64,000 nucleotides of DNA, taken from contig NZ_LHZC01000057.1 of the NCBI RefSeq assembly GCF_001580615.1, positions 124,001-188,000 of the forward strand, written 5' to 3'. Origin of the DNA: Acetobacter malorum (GTDB taxonomy: Bacteria; Pseudomonadota; Alphaproteobacteria; Acetobacterales; Acetobacteraceae). A program made the translations under genes and the position numbers. Positions 8,961 through 17,275 of the stretch are shown one piece after another. Under the pieces are notes generated by a model. That model ran no database searches and had not been told where the DNA came from. It saw nothing but the letters and a program-made list of their open reading frames with translations. The stretch's first letter is position 1. Each line of letters begins with the position of its first letter.

Positions 8961-9638
8961 TTAAGGAATATGAAATCTCCGTCGCAGTTCCGTAGAAAAC
9001 CACCCAATCAGTTGTTCTTCACGACTACGATTAGATATTCGAACTTCAAAAATGGGCATTGCTTTATGGGCATTCAAAAGTTTTGGTATATCACTGTGGG
9101 ATGTATTGGAAACAAGCGCCTTGACTGAAGTGCTAAATTCGGAATTAAGACCTATAAACTCACGGCCTATGCTTAAATTAAGTGTAACACCATAAAATTT
9201 GCATTCTATAAAAGCGTGAATTTTGTTTTGTGATGGATCAACTTGAAGAATACGACACTTCACGGCCTCTTCTTTATCAACGATACATACATCCAGCTCA
9301 TGCAATACACTTGAACGTCCGCGAACTCGAATACCATTTTGAACTTCAAACTGTCGTCCAGGGCATATTGCATTTATAAAAGTTGAGGGCGTGGTAGGAC
9401 TATGGATTTTTCCAGGACCAAATCTGAATATTAAATTATTTGTTTTCTGATCATTAAGGTCACGGGCTTCAATTACTGCCCCAATATTACGGAGAGCCTC
9501 AAGTAAGCACATCAGAATGTAGATTTCATAAACTTTCTCGATTACGCCGCGCGATGCCAGAGAGGGACTGGCAGCTTTTAAGTTGGAAAGTTCGGTTCTT
9601 ATACGTGCTAGATATCCTGAACGAGGACTAATCGCCAT
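8961..9638 (-). CDS. putative PD-(D/E)XK nuclease-like protein of AT-rich cassette
   Basis: 225 residues; family not recognised. The central part carries the pattern of PD-(D/E)XK nucleases: HELDVCIVDKEEA with Glu114 and Asp116, then, 28 residues on, IHAFIECKFYG with Glu145-Cys-Lys147. A helix with Glu38 (GVIEKVYEIYILMCLLEAL) precedes it, as the conserved helical Glu does in many members. The C-terminus is basic (RISNRSREEQ, ELRRRF), which suits DNA contact. AAGGAG lies 10 nt before the ATG. It overlaps the upstream gene by 11 bp and shares its low GC. A role in defence or in a mobile element is inferred from composition and the partner gene; the nuclease call rests on the motif alone. Confidence 0.6.
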   Translation of the reverse strand: MAISPRSGYLARIRTELSNLKAASPSLASRGVIEKVYEIYILMCLLEALRNIGAVIEARDLNDQKTNNLIFRFGPGKIHSPTTPSTFINAICPGRQFEVQNGIRVRGRSSVLHELDVCIVDKEEAVKCRILQVDPSQNKIHAFIECKFYGVTLNLSIGREFIGLNSEFSTSVKALVSNTSHSDIPKLLNAHKAMPIFEVRISNRSREEQLIGWFSTELRRRFHIP

Positions 9639-10143
9639 CTTTAAGAATCTCCTTGGACGGTAGCGACATCATCTCTAAAAGCAAACCTTGAATGACAATT
9701 AGTTTCTTTTTAATACTGTCAAGGTCAACTGTATATAATTGAAATTCCTCATTGCTTTCATCATCAACTAAATGCAATTCAATGTCAGAGGCACTCTCAT
9801 TGAGGTGGATTGTATTTGCCCTCTTTAAAATCTCGTTTATGTTGTTGGAAACCTCATACGTATACGTCTCAAGGGTTTTATTTATAATATTTATCTGTTC
9901 ATCTAAAGTAAATGGTGACAGCTTCATTCGTGTCTTCTCGCCAGAAGCTCGCACATCAGAAGACGAAATTTTTTCTCCCAATTTAAATGTAAGTTTTCCT
10001 TCTATTTTAGATTGATTAACGATAAACGTCTCTGGTTTTCCACCATTAATAACCTCTTCTATTTCCTCTCCAATCCACGCCAATTCAATGCTTTCTAATA
10101 AAGAAATCACTTCTGAAACCAAAGGGTCAGGCAGAAAACTCAT
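9628..10143 (-). CDS. unknown protein, partner gene of the nuclease-like gene
   Basis: 171 residues, acidic, no domain recognised. The N-terminal half contains LESIELAWIGEEIEEVINGG and a strand-rich patch (IEGKLTFKLGEKI). The middle looks helical (LDEQINIINKTLETYTYEVS, then NNINEILKRAN). The C-terminal half has an acidic segment (SDIELHLVDDESNEEF) and a helical end. There are no cysteines and no membrane segment. It is the first gene of a two-gene operon, and its last 11 bp overlap the start of the nuclease-like gene, so fixed stoichiometry and a physical complex are plausible. It could be a sensor, specificity subunit or inhibitor of the nuclease; the sequence does not say which. Confidence 0.55.
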   Translation of the reverse strand: MSFLPDPLVSEVISLLESIELAWIGEEIEEVINGGKPETFIVNQSKIEGKLTFKLGEKISSSDVRASGEKTRMKLSPFTLDEQINIINKTLETYTYEVSNNINEILKRANTIHLNESASDIELHLVDDESNEEFQLYTVDLDSIKKKLIVIQGLLLEMMSLPSKEILKDGD

Positions 10144-10338
10144 CTCTTTTTCACCAAAAATAATTATTTATTATCTTATCAACTAAGATGCACAAAATCA
10201 CAATATGTCAGTCTCTTCATTTTCAGCATACCAATTATTGCTAACCACTGTCTGTTTTTCGATTGAGGACAATCTGCCTTATGTCAGAAATGAGGGCGAA
10301 AGCAGACCAGCCACTTTCACTCACTCTTTAAGCCTCCC

Positions 10339-11202
10339 TCACATCCCATTCAACACCCCCGCATGATGCCGAATATGATCAGCCGCAAAACTCTGCACAA
10401 ACCAGTACGAATGGTCATGCCCGGCATGGCGGCGGAGGCGGAGGGACTGGCCTGCTTTGCGGGCAGCCTCTTCCAGTAGTTCCGGTTTGAGCTCGCGTTC
10501 CAGAAACTGGTCGGCCTCGCCCTGGTCAATCAGAATATCCGCCGGGTGGCGGTAGCCATCTTCCAGCAGGCAGACGGCATCTTCCCGTCGCCATGCCTGC
10601 CGGTCTGGCCCCAGGTAGCCGGTAAAGGCTTTCTCACCCCACGGCACGGCAGCCGGATGCACAATGGGCGCAAAGGCCGAGATGGATTTCCAGAACTCCG
10701 GTGCCCGCAGCCCGTGCACCATTGCCCCATGGCCGCCCATGGAATGCCCCATAATGCCGCGCCGCGCGCCATCCAGCGGGAAGAGCTGTTCTGTTAAGGC
10801 AGGCAGTTCCTGCGCAATGTAGCTGCCCATGCGGTAATGGCGGCTCCACGGTTCCTGTGTCGCGTCCAGATAGAACCCGGCTCCGGTGCCAAAATCCCAG
10901 CTATCCTCCTCACCTGGCACCTTCGCCCCGCGCGGCGAAGTATCCGTCGCTACCAGAGCAATCCCCAGTCGGGCGGCTTCAGCCAGCGCATGGGCCTTGA
11001 TAAAGAAGGTTTCTTCCGTGCAGGTCAGCCCCGCCAGCACATGCACCACCGGCACAGGCCGCGCCGCCGTAGCACCGGGCGGCACAAACACGGCAAAGCG
11101 GGCTTCCAGCCCCAGCACGTCGGACTGATGGCTGTAAAAGCCAACACGCCCCCCGTGGCACAGGTGCTCCGATCTGGTTTTCAGCATGCTGCTGGTCGTC
11201 AT
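10339..11202 (-). CDS. fghA: S-formylglutathione hydrolase
   Basis: Esterase-D family serine hydrolase that splits S-formylglutathione to formate and glutathione in formaldehyde detoxification. 287 residues from the ATG at 11202, with TAAGGAG about 10 nt upstream; the in-frame start at 11325 would add 41 unrelated residues. Seen: LAGLTCTEETFF (57-67), nucleophile Ser154 in GHSMGGHGA, Asp231 in QGEADQF and His264 in HAGHDHSYWF, the expected triad. Its usual partner, the glutathione-dependent formaldehyde dehydrogenase, is not adjacent. It stands alone between the AT-rich block and the divergent bestrophin gene. Confidence 0.94.
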   Translation of the reverse strand: MTTSSMLKTRSEHLCHGGRVGFYSHQSDVLGLEARFAVFVPPGATAARPVPVVHVLAGLTCTEETFFIKAHALAEAARLGIALVATDTSPRGAKVPGEEDSWDFGTGAGFYLDATQEPWSRHYRMGSYIAQELPALTEQLFPLDGARRGIMGHSMGGHGAMVHGLRAPEFWKSISAFAPIVHPAAVPWGEKAFTGYLGPDRQAWRREDAVCLLEDGYRHPADILIDQGEADQFLERELKPELLEEAARKAGQSLRLRRHAGHDHSYWFVQSFAADHIRHHAGVLNGM

Positions 11203-11518
11203 CAGCCCGACACTCCTTACTTTCCCCAAGCCACAGCGCAAATGCTCTGCCGCCCTGACGTAATACAACCACGATAATCCGCTTTTTAACGGGAGGGCCA
11301 GAGCTGTTCTCGTGTCCGGAGTCACAAGAAAATCATGACGATTTTTTTAAAAAGCCCTCCCACCCCCGCCACACACGCGCCAGACCATGCTATTGTCCCA
11401 TTTTACGCGCTACAGCATTGCATCCAAGGAAACCCTTTGGGGGCTAAGCTGTTAAGCAACATTGCTTTTTACGGTCCGGCCCCGGTGCCTGACCCCAGAT
11501 AGAATGGAGATTTAATGG
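11203..11518. other. intergenic region between divergent fghA and bestrophin genes
   Basis: 316 bp. It contains an A/T tract near 11340-11355 and several weak imperfect stems around 11420-11500. No gene, strong palindrome or recognisable riboswitch was seen. It must carry the promoters of both neighbours. Confidence 0.35.
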
Positions 11519-12394
11519 ATGATCGTTGACCAACGGATCGGCCTGCGCATCATCAGTAAAGAAATTTTTGGTGTTATCCTGCTTATGGCGGCGTGGGATC
11601 TCATCGTGGTTATCCTGTTCCAGGTGTTCCATCAGGAATGGATGGAGCAGCCAAGCCTGCCCACATCGCTCATTGGCTCAGCGCTGGCCCTGTTCATGGG
11701 CTTTCGCAGCAACAGTGCGTATGCCCGCTGGTGGGAGGCTCGCACCCTGTGGGGCTCCATTACCAACAATAGCCGCTCCTTCGGCCGACAGGTCGGCACC
11801 CTGCTCAAGGACCGCCCAGACCTGATGATGGGCATGGCCGCCTATCCGCATGCCCTACGCGGCGCGCTGGGGAATGTGGATGTTTCTGCCGACGTCAACC
11901 GCCTGCTCCCGCCGGAAATGGCAAAGGCCATTGCAGGCTGGCGCAACCAGCCTAACGCCATTCTCTATCAGCTCGGTCTGGGCGTGAGTGATGAAGTGGC
12001 TAAAAAGGGCATTGATGGCGCAGTGCATGGCCAGATTGACCGCATCCTCTCGGACCTCGCCAATGCGCAGGGCGGGCTTGAGCGTATTCGCAACACGCCG
12101 TTGCCCATGCAGTTTTCTGCCCTGCCCCGTGCTCTGGTGAACGTCTTCTGTATCGTTCTGCCGCTATCCATGGTGCAGACGCTGGAATGGATTACGCCGC
12201 TGGGTTCATCTCTGGTGGGTATTCTGTTTCTGGTGCTCGATAAAAGTGCGAATGACCTGCAGGAGCCGTTTGCCAGCACGCCGCACGCCCTCCCCATGGC
12301 CGCAATGGCCCGCACGATTGAGATTGATGTGGTCCAGCCCACAGGTCTGCCGCTGCCGCCGCCCATCACCGCAGTAAACGGCATTCAGCCCTGA
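11519..12394 (+). CDS. bestrophin family (UPF0187) ion channel
   Basis: 291 residues. Bacterial bestrophins form pentameric ion channels in the inner membrane. The signature block is clear: LIGSALALFMGFRSNSAYARWWEARTLW (about 50-78) followed by GSITNNSRSFGRQV. Hydrophobic segments lie near 18-37, 50-62 and 205-245, and the late PLGSSLVGILFLVLDKSANDLQEPF segment ends the channel domain. The ATG at 11519 immediately follows an out-of-frame ATG at 11515; the chosen frame is the only one that stays open. The gene is monocistronic; a hairpin follows at 12418-12446. Confidence 0.9.
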   Translation: MIVDQRIGLRIISKEIFGVILLMAAWDLIVVILFQVFHQEWMEQPSLPTSLIGSALALFMGFRSNSAYARWWEARTLWGSITNNSRSFGRQVGTLLKDRPDLMMGMAAYPHALRGALGNVDVSADVNRLLPPEMAKAIAGWRNQPNAILYQLGLGVSDEVAKKGIDGAVHGQIDRILSDLANAQGGLERIRNTPLPMQFSALPRALVNVFCIVLPLSMVQTLEWITPLGSSLVGILFLVLDKSANDLQEPFASTPHALPMAAMARTIEIDVVQPTGLPLPPPITAVNGIQP

Positions 12395-12417
12395 TCTGCG
12401 GCTCCATCTGCCATACG

Positions 12418-12446
12418 GGCCTGTCAGCCGTTTTGGAAGACAGGCC
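12418..12446 (+). terminator. hairpin between bestrophin and CarD-like genes
   Basis: Perfect 8-bp arms GGCCTGTC (12418-12425) and GACAGGCC (12439-12446), 13-nt loop. It lacks a U-run, so it may be a weak terminator or a leader structure of the next gene. Confidence 0.35.
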
Positions 12447-12473
12447 ACGGAAATTGTGGTATAAGGTTTGGTT

Positions 12474-13064
12474 ATGAGCACATTCAGAACAACTCCGAAA
12501 GGCGGCGTGACAGACGCAATGGCACGCACTGCCGCCGCAACAACCGCAGCGCAGGCCAAAACCAAAATTAAAGATGACGACCCCTTCCAGGAAGGTGACG
12601 CCATTGTCTATGCCGCCCATGGCGTGGGCCGTGTAGACCGCATCGGTGTTGACGAGATTGCCGGGACCAAGCTGGAAGTGATTCAGATCTCCTTCCCCGG
12701 CAACCAGATGACCCTGCGCATCCCGCTGACAAAAGCCCGTAAAGCTGGTCTTCGCAAAATCGTCTCGCGCGAGATTGTGGACAAAGCCATGGCCATCATC
12801 AAGGGCAAGCCGCATGTCAGCAAAGGCATGTGGGCCCGCCGCGCTGTTGCGTATCAGGAAAAGATCAACTCTGGTGATCTGGTTCAGATCGCCGAAGTGC
12901 TGCGTGACCTGCGCCGCAATGTGGACAGTCTGGACGGCAGCTTTAGTGAACGGAAGCTGTTTGAAGCCGCTCAGGAACGTTTTGTGGCGGAAGTCGCTGT
13001 TCTTGAGAAAAAAGACCCCACGGAAGTTCTGGACTCCCTCACGGCTGTGATGAAAGCAGCCTGA
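12474..13064 (+). CDS. CarD-like (CdnL) transcriptional regulator
   Basis: Binds the RNA polymerase beta subunit and stabilises open complexes, mainly at rRNA and growth promoters in bacteria that use this family. From the ATG at 12474 (AAGG 7 nt upstream) it is 196 residues. A basic, alanine-rich N-terminus (1-35) precedes the RNAP-interaction domain: FQEGDAIVYAAHGVGRVDRI, EVIQISFPGNQMTLRIPL and the downstream helical region with KGMWARRAVAYQEKINSGD, LVQIAEVLRDLRR. This matches the CarD_CdnL_TRCF family. It is followed by a strong terminator and is probably a single transcription unit. Confidence 0.92.
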   Translation: MSTFRTTPKGGVTDAMARTAAATTAAQAKTKIKDDDPFQEGDAIVYAAHGVGRVDRIGVDEIAGTKLEVIQISFPGNQMTLRIPLTKARKAGLRKIVSREIVDKAMAIIKGKPHVSKGMWARRAVAYQEKINSGDLVQIAEVLRDLRRNVDSLDGSFSERKLFEAAQERFVAEVAVLEKKDPTEVLDSLTAVMKAA

Positions 13065-13087
13065 GGCTCCCGCTCCAGATCTGACGC

Positions 13088-13125
13088 AAAAACCCGGTCC
13101 GGCCCAGTGCCTGACCGGGTTTTTT
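13088..13125 (+). terminator. Rho-independent terminator after carD-like gene
   Basis: Stem AAAACCCGGTC / GACCGGGTTTT around a 13-nt loop, followed by T residues; 24 bp after the stop codon. Confidence 0.9.
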
Positions 13126-13181
13126 GATGGCGGGTGCGCTTCCTCTTTTCAGCACTGCATCAGCGCAGTAGGCTGGCGGCC

Positions 13182-14792
13182 ATGACGCGCAAAGCCTCCT
13201 CCCCCGCACATTCTGCGGTTCCTGATCCTGCCATTCTGCGCCGGGCGCTGAGTGAGATCAAAGCCGGGCACTTTGAAAGCACTCTGAAGGCCCTCAGTCC
13301 CTACGCCAGCAGTGGGGAGAATTCCGTTGATATAGTACGCGCCTTCTGTCTGGCAGGAACCAATAAGCCGGAACAGGCTGCGGAACTTCTGTGCCGGGTT
13401 GCACAGAAAAGCCCCACCACCGTTCACCCCCTGCAGGACCTGAGCGACATCATGGCGGAGCTGGACCGCAGGCCGGATGCCGTTGCGACCTGCCGTGCCG
13501 CGCTGAAGGTCACCCCGCAGGATGCCCGTATTTATGACGTGCTGGGCGGCGTGCTGACCCAGATGGGCCTGTTTGACGAGGCCGTTGAAACCCTGCGCCA
13601 CTCCATCGCCCTCCGCCCCAATGCCACCTATTCCTACAACATGCTGGCTATGGCGCTGACGGAGCGCGGAGATATGGCCGAGGCTCTGAGCGTGCTGGAA
13701 GGCGTGCTGGCGGAAAACCCGGAACACGCCGGCACCCTCTCCAACATCGGCTGCATTCTGGCAGGAGAAGGCCGGTTTGAGGACGCTCTGAACGCCTACC
13801 GCCGCGCCATTGTCTACCGCCCCACAGATGCTCAGATCCGCCTGAACCATTCCATCACCCTGCTCAAAGCCGGACGCTATGCACAGGGCTGGGCCGAGCA
13901 TGAATGGCGGCTGAAGCTGCCGGGCCACAGCAGCCTGCCGCAGGACCGCCTGCTCCCCTCCCTCGGGCCGGACACAGACCTGACCGGCCAGCGCGTTCTG
14001 GTCACGCAGGAAGAAGGTCTGGGCGATACACTGATGTATCTGCGCTATGTGGAACCGCTGGCCCGCCGGGGCGCGCATGTTCACCTCTGGGTGCCGGATA
14101 CGTTGGAAGATCTCTGCCGCCGTCTTGAAGGCGTTGGCACCGTGCAGGTGGGAGGCGAGGTGCCGCCGTATGACTGGCATTGCCCCTTTATCAGCCTGCC
14201 CCGCGTTTTTTCCGCCACGCCGGATGCCATGGGCGCTCCCGTCCCGTATCTGAAAGCCGACCCCGACAAGGTCAAAGAGTTTGCCGAACTCCTGCCCGAC
14301 AATCACAAGCTGAATGTCGGCGTGATCTGGGGTGGTGCGCCGCGCCCTAACCTGATTGGCCCGCATATGGTGGACCGCAGGCGCTCCATGAGCCTGAAAA
14401 CACTGGAACCGCTCAGCGCTATTCCCGGCATCAACCTCATCAGCCTGCAAAAAGGCCCTTATGCGGACCAGATGCTGGACCCGCCGCGTAACATGACGCT
14501 GTATGACCCCACGGATGACCTGCATACCATGGACGATACAGCCTCGCTCATGATGTCACTGGATGTGATTGTGTCTGTCGATACCTCGTCCGTCCATCTG
14601 GCCGGGGGGCTGGGCAAGCCAGTTATCATGATGGATCGGTATGACAATTGCTGGCGCTGGTTGCATGGGCAGGACACCAGCCCGTGGTACCCAACCATGC
14701 ACATTGTCCGGCAGACCACGCCCCGCAGGTGGGATGATGTTGTGAAAAAGGTCGCGGAACGCCTGCGCGTTATGGCCGCCTACCGCGCCTGA
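13182..14792 (+). CDS. TPR protein with glycosyltransferase-9/OGT-like C-terminal domain
   Basis: 536 residues from the ATG at 13182; a GTG at 13134 in frame overlaps the preceding terminator and is less likely. The N-terminal half (about 20-250) is a series of tetratricopeptide repeats, for example ARIYDVLGGVLTQMGLFDEA, TYSYNMLAMALTERGDMAEA and GTLSNIGCILAGEGRFEDAL. The C-terminal half resembles the glycosyltransferase fold found behind TPRs in many bacterial proteins: VLVTQEEGLGDTLMYLRYV, NVGVIWGGAP, LISLQKG and the late DVIVSVDTSSVHLAGGLGKP motif. Possible roles are protein or envelope glycosylation; the acceptor is unknown. No signal peptide. It stands alone between two terminators. Confidence 0.8.
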   Translation: MTRKASSPAHSAVPDPAILRRALSEIKAGHFESTLKALSPYASSGENSVDIVRAFCLAGTNKPEQAAELLCRVAQKSPTTVHPLQDLSDIMAELDRRPDAVATCRAALKVTPQDARIYDVLGGVLTQMGLFDEAVETLRHSIALRPNATYSYNMLAMALTERGDMAEALSVLEGVLAENPEHAGTLSNIGCILAGEGRFEDALNAYRRAIVYRPTDAQIRLNHSITLLKAGRYAQGWAEHEWRLKLPGHSSLPQDRLLPSLGPDTDLTGQRVLVTQEEGLGDTLMYLRYVEPLARRGAHVHLWVPDTLEDLCRRLEGVGTVQVGGEVPPYDWHCPFISLPRVFSATPDAMGAPVPYLKADPDKVKEFAELLPDNHKLNVGVIWGGAPRPNLIGPHMVDRRRSMSLKTLEPLSAIPGINLISLQKGPYADQMLDPPRNMTLYDPTDDLHTMDDTASLMMSLDVIVSVDTSSVHLAGGLGKPVIMMDRYDNCWRWLHGQDTSPWYPTMHIVRQTTPRRWDDVVKKVAERLRVMAAYRA

Positions 14793-14814
14793 CGCAGCGG
14801 AATAAGCCTGAAAC

Positions 14815-14860
14815 AAAAACGGGGCACCGGGAATTTCTCCCCGGTGCCCCGTTTGCTTTT
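14815..14860. terminator. bidirectional terminator between convergent genes
   Basis: Stem AAACGGGGCACCGGG paired with CCCGGTGCCCCGTTT (about 15 bp, short loop), with T-runs downstream on both strands. It serves the TPR gene and the convergent lipoprotein gene. Confidence 0.9.
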
Positions 14861-14877
14861 TCAAAGCCGCGTTCAGA

Positions 14878-16302
14878 TCAACCTGAAACAGCGCTTTTGG
14901 TGGTGCCCGGAACCAGCAGTTTTGCACCGCCCCCATTATCCAGAACTTCAAACACACCCAGAGCCCGACGCGTACGACCATCCGGCAGCAGCGTGAACGG
15001 ACCGTCCACCCCCGCAAACCCTTCCGAACGGGTCAGCACATCGGCGGGGTAACCATTAGGCGCCACGCGCGCCACGGTGGTGGCAACTTTTGCAGCATCA
15101 TAGGACAGATCAGCCAGCGGGCGTGGCATATGGTGGTTGCGTGCCATAAAGCGGCTGGCAAAGCTCTGGCGGGATGACGGGTCCGGCGCCGCATACCATG
15201 CACCCTTCAGGGCACCCAGCTTGGTCGCAAACGCAGCCCACAGGCCCGGCCCCATAATCCGCACATTGGCGGAGGACACCTGACTATCTGCCAGCGCACC
15301 AATCACGTTTTTCAGGCCAAGGCCCGTATCACCCAGCAGCAGCGCATCAAACGGCGGCGGCGCAAGTTTGGGCACTGTCGGGGTTGGCGCTGCGCCATCA
15401 GCCGAAGCCGTTGCAGGCGTATCAGACCCACCTTTGAGAGCGGCAGCCAGATCAGACGGCAGCGTCTTGTCTGTCGTGTCCGCGCTGCCCGTAGCGGGTG
15501 CCGCAGGCGTGCTTGCAGGCGCAGACGCATTGCCATCCGGCTGTGCTTCCGCACGGCGCGTGTCGTAAGAAGACAGCTCCCGCATCATCTGCGTAATGCT
15601 GGCCTGAGAGCCGGTGTGATAAACAATGGTGGGGGACATCAGGCCCTGATCCCGGCAGGACGCCAGCAAACCATTCCCCAGCGCATGGCCCAGCGGATTA
15701 TCCGGCAGGAAGGCTGCAAAACGATGCCGCCCTTCCTGACGCGCCGTGGCAACCAGACGTTCCACCTGATCTTCCGGCGTAATGCCCATCACCCACACAC
15801 CATTCCGGGCCTGACCAACATCACTGGTAAAAGCCAGAACCGGCATGCTGGCGGATTGCGCAGCAGGTGCTGCTGCAGCGGTGTCCACCGCCGTCAGCGG
15901 GCCGAGGATAATGCCATCGCCAGCTTCAGCCGCCGCCGTGGCCGCAGCGGAGGCGCCCCCAACGGCTGCTGTGTCATGCACGTCCATTTGCAGGGCAGAC
16001 ACCTGCCCCGGCGTCGTGGACGTTCCATTTTCTGCAAGAGCAAGCTGCGCCCCGGCCAGAAGCTCATGCCCCAGGGCGGCATTCGGCCCGGTCAACGGCA
16101 GCAGAACGCCAATCTTGTGGCTCGTCGCGGCCTTTGGGGCCTGCGGGCCAGTGGCTGCACCGGGGCCGGACTGGTCCGCACATCCCGCCATTGCAAGGCC
16201 AACTGTACCCAAAACAACCATTCCGGCCTTGCGTCCTGCGCCATTTCCAGCCAGACCTCGCGTGGATGCCTTTGACAGGAAAGAATATGTGCGCGTCATC
16301 AT
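14878..16302 (-). CDS. periplasmic-binding-fold lipoprotein (penicillin-binding protein activator LpoA-like)
   Basis: About 474 residues. Start chosen at the ATG at 16302 (GGAGG 9 nt upstream); a second ATG follows at 16299. The N-terminus has a signal peptide ending in a lipobox, GLAMAGC, so it is a lipoprotein. The body is a type I periplasmic-binding fold: KIGVLLPLTGPNAALGHELL, GIILGPLTAVDTAA, PVLAFTSD and FDALLLGDTGLGLKNVIGAL. A low-complexity Ala/Pro/Asp insert (about residues 265-320) splits it. In alphaproteobacteria this family is annotated as a PBP activator next to rsmI, the same arrangement as in E. coli lpoA. It could also be a branched-chain amino-acid-type binding protein, but no transporter is adjacent. 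Confidence 0.82.
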   Translation of the reverse strand: MMTRTYSFLSKASTRGLAGNGAGRKAGMVVLGTVGLAMAGCADQSGPGAATGPQAPKAATSHKIGVLLPLTGPNAALGHELLAGAQLALAENGTSTTPGQVSALQMDVHDTAAVGGASAAATAAAEAGDGIILGPLTAVDTAAAAPAAQSASMPVLAFTSDVGQARNGVWVMGITPEDQVERLVATARQEGRHRFAAFLPDNPLGHALGNGLLASCRDQGLMSPTIVYHTGSQASITQMMRELSSYDTRRAEAQPDGNASAPASTPAAPATGSADTTDKTLPSDLAAALKGGSDTPATASADGAAPTPTVPKLAPPPFDALLLGDTGLGLKNVIGALADSQVSSANVRIMGPGLWAAFATKLGALKGAWYAAPDPSSRQSFASRFMARNHHMPRPLADLSYDAAKVATTVARVAPNGYPADVLTRSEGFAGVDGPFTLLPDGRTRRALGVFEVLDNGGGAKLLVPGTTKSAVSG

Positions 16303-17267
16303 CCAGATCGTCCTCCGCAAACAACCGGCCTGATGAAGCTTATGACCGGACTTCCACACTCCATAGCGAAGGAAAGGCCTCTCGTCATGCCTTCTCTTCC
16401 TCAGGTGGTGCGGCAGGCCTCACTCTGGTTGCGACTCCCATAGGAAATCTGGGAGATTTCAGCCTGCGTGGTGCGGAAGCTCTGGCCGAAGCCGACCTGA
16501 TTTTGTGTGAAGATACCCGCATGACAGCCCGCCTGCTGTCTGACCGGAATATTACAACCCGCACGGAAGCCCTGCACGAGCACAATGAACGCCAGCGCGT
16601 TCCGGCCCTCATCGAGCGGATGCAGAACGGCACCCGCATGGCGCTTGTGTCCGACGCCGGCATGCCGCTGATGTCCGACCCCGGCTTCCGGCTGGTGCGG
16701 GCAGTGATTGACGCGGACCTCCCGCTGACCGTCATCCCCGGCCCTAACGCTGCTTTGACCGCACTGGTGCTATCCGGCCTGCCGCCGCACCCCTTCATGT
16801 TCATCGGCTTTCCGCCCCCGCGCTCTGCCGCCCGCAAGGAAGCCTTCGCCAAACTGCGCGCAGCGGAACGAGCTGGCCTGAGCGCCACCCTGATCTGGCA
16901 TGAAGCCCCGCACCGTCTGGCGGATACGCTGGCCGACATGACCGAAGTGTTTGGGGAAGACCGCCCGTGCGCCGTGGGACGGGAACTCACGAAACGCTTT
17001 GAGGAAGTCAAACGCGGCCCTGTAGGCACGCTGGCCGCATTCTATGCGGAAACAGCACCGCGAGGAGAAATCACCCTCCTGCTCGGCCCGGCAGAAGCCG
17101 AGGAAAGCAGCGCGGATGATCTGGATACGACCCTGCGCAGCCTGTTGAGCACACATTCCGTCAAAGATGCCGCAGCCCTCGCCGCCACGGCCATTGGCCT
17201 GCCCCGCCGCACGGTTTACGCCCGTGCGCTGGAACTGGCTGCGGAACTTAAAAACAGCGCCGACTAA
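16287..17267 (+). CDS. rsmI: 16S rRNA (cytidine(1402)-2'-O)-methyltransferase RsmI
   Basis: Methylates the 2'-hydroxyl of C1402 in the decoding centre using SAM. Motifs: GLTLVATPIGNLGDFSLR, LCEDTRMTARLL, MALVSDAGMPLMSDPGFRLV, TVIPGPNAALTALVLSGLP, IWHEAPHRL and GRELTKRFEE. The open frame begins upstream of the family start. I place the start at the ATG at 16287 (AGGAAAG about 5 nt before), giving 326 residues with a roughly 38-residue non-conserved N-terminus. That start would overlap the 5' end of the divergent lipoprotein gene by 16 bp, so a later non-ATG start is possible. It converges with the flavoprotein gene, 8 bp away. Confidence 0.94.
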   Translation: MCASSSRSSSANNRPDEAYDRTSTLHSEGKASRHAFSSSGGAAGLTLVATPIGNLGDFSLRGAEALAEADLILCEDTRMTARLLSDRNITTRTEALHEHNERQRVPALIERMQNGTRMALVSDAGMPLMSDPGFRLVRAVIDADLPLTVIPGPNAALTALVLSGLPPHPFMFIGFPPPRSAARKEAFAKLRAAERAGLSATLIWHEAPHRLADTLADMTEVFGEDRPCAVGRELTKRFEEVKRGPVGTLAAFYAETAPRGEITLLLGPAEAEESSADDLDTTLRSLLSTHSVKDAAALAATAIGLPRRTVYARALELAAELKNSAD

Positions 17268-17275
17268 GGCGTCCT

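Larger units (their letters stand above)
8867..10338. other. AT-rich, foreign-looking block holding two overlapping genes
   Basis: Base composition drops visibly from about 60% GC on both sides to roughly 35-42% (for example 9181-9240 and 9721-10200), and codon choice shifts to A/T-ending codons. The block lies between the last gene of the ftsEX operon and the fghA gene. No integrase, transposase, tRNA or clear direct repeat marks its ends. A hairpin with a G-run loop lies at its left edge (8887-8911). The 195 bp right of the genes (10144-10338) is AT-rich up to about 10260 and would hold the leftward promoter; I see no single convincing hexamer pair. Confidence 0.7.

Noticed and set aside
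8867-10338. CRISPR array, integrase or transposase associated with the AT-rich block
   Set aside because: No regularly spaced repeats, no terminal inverted repeats beyond one local hairpin, and no recombinase-like protein.
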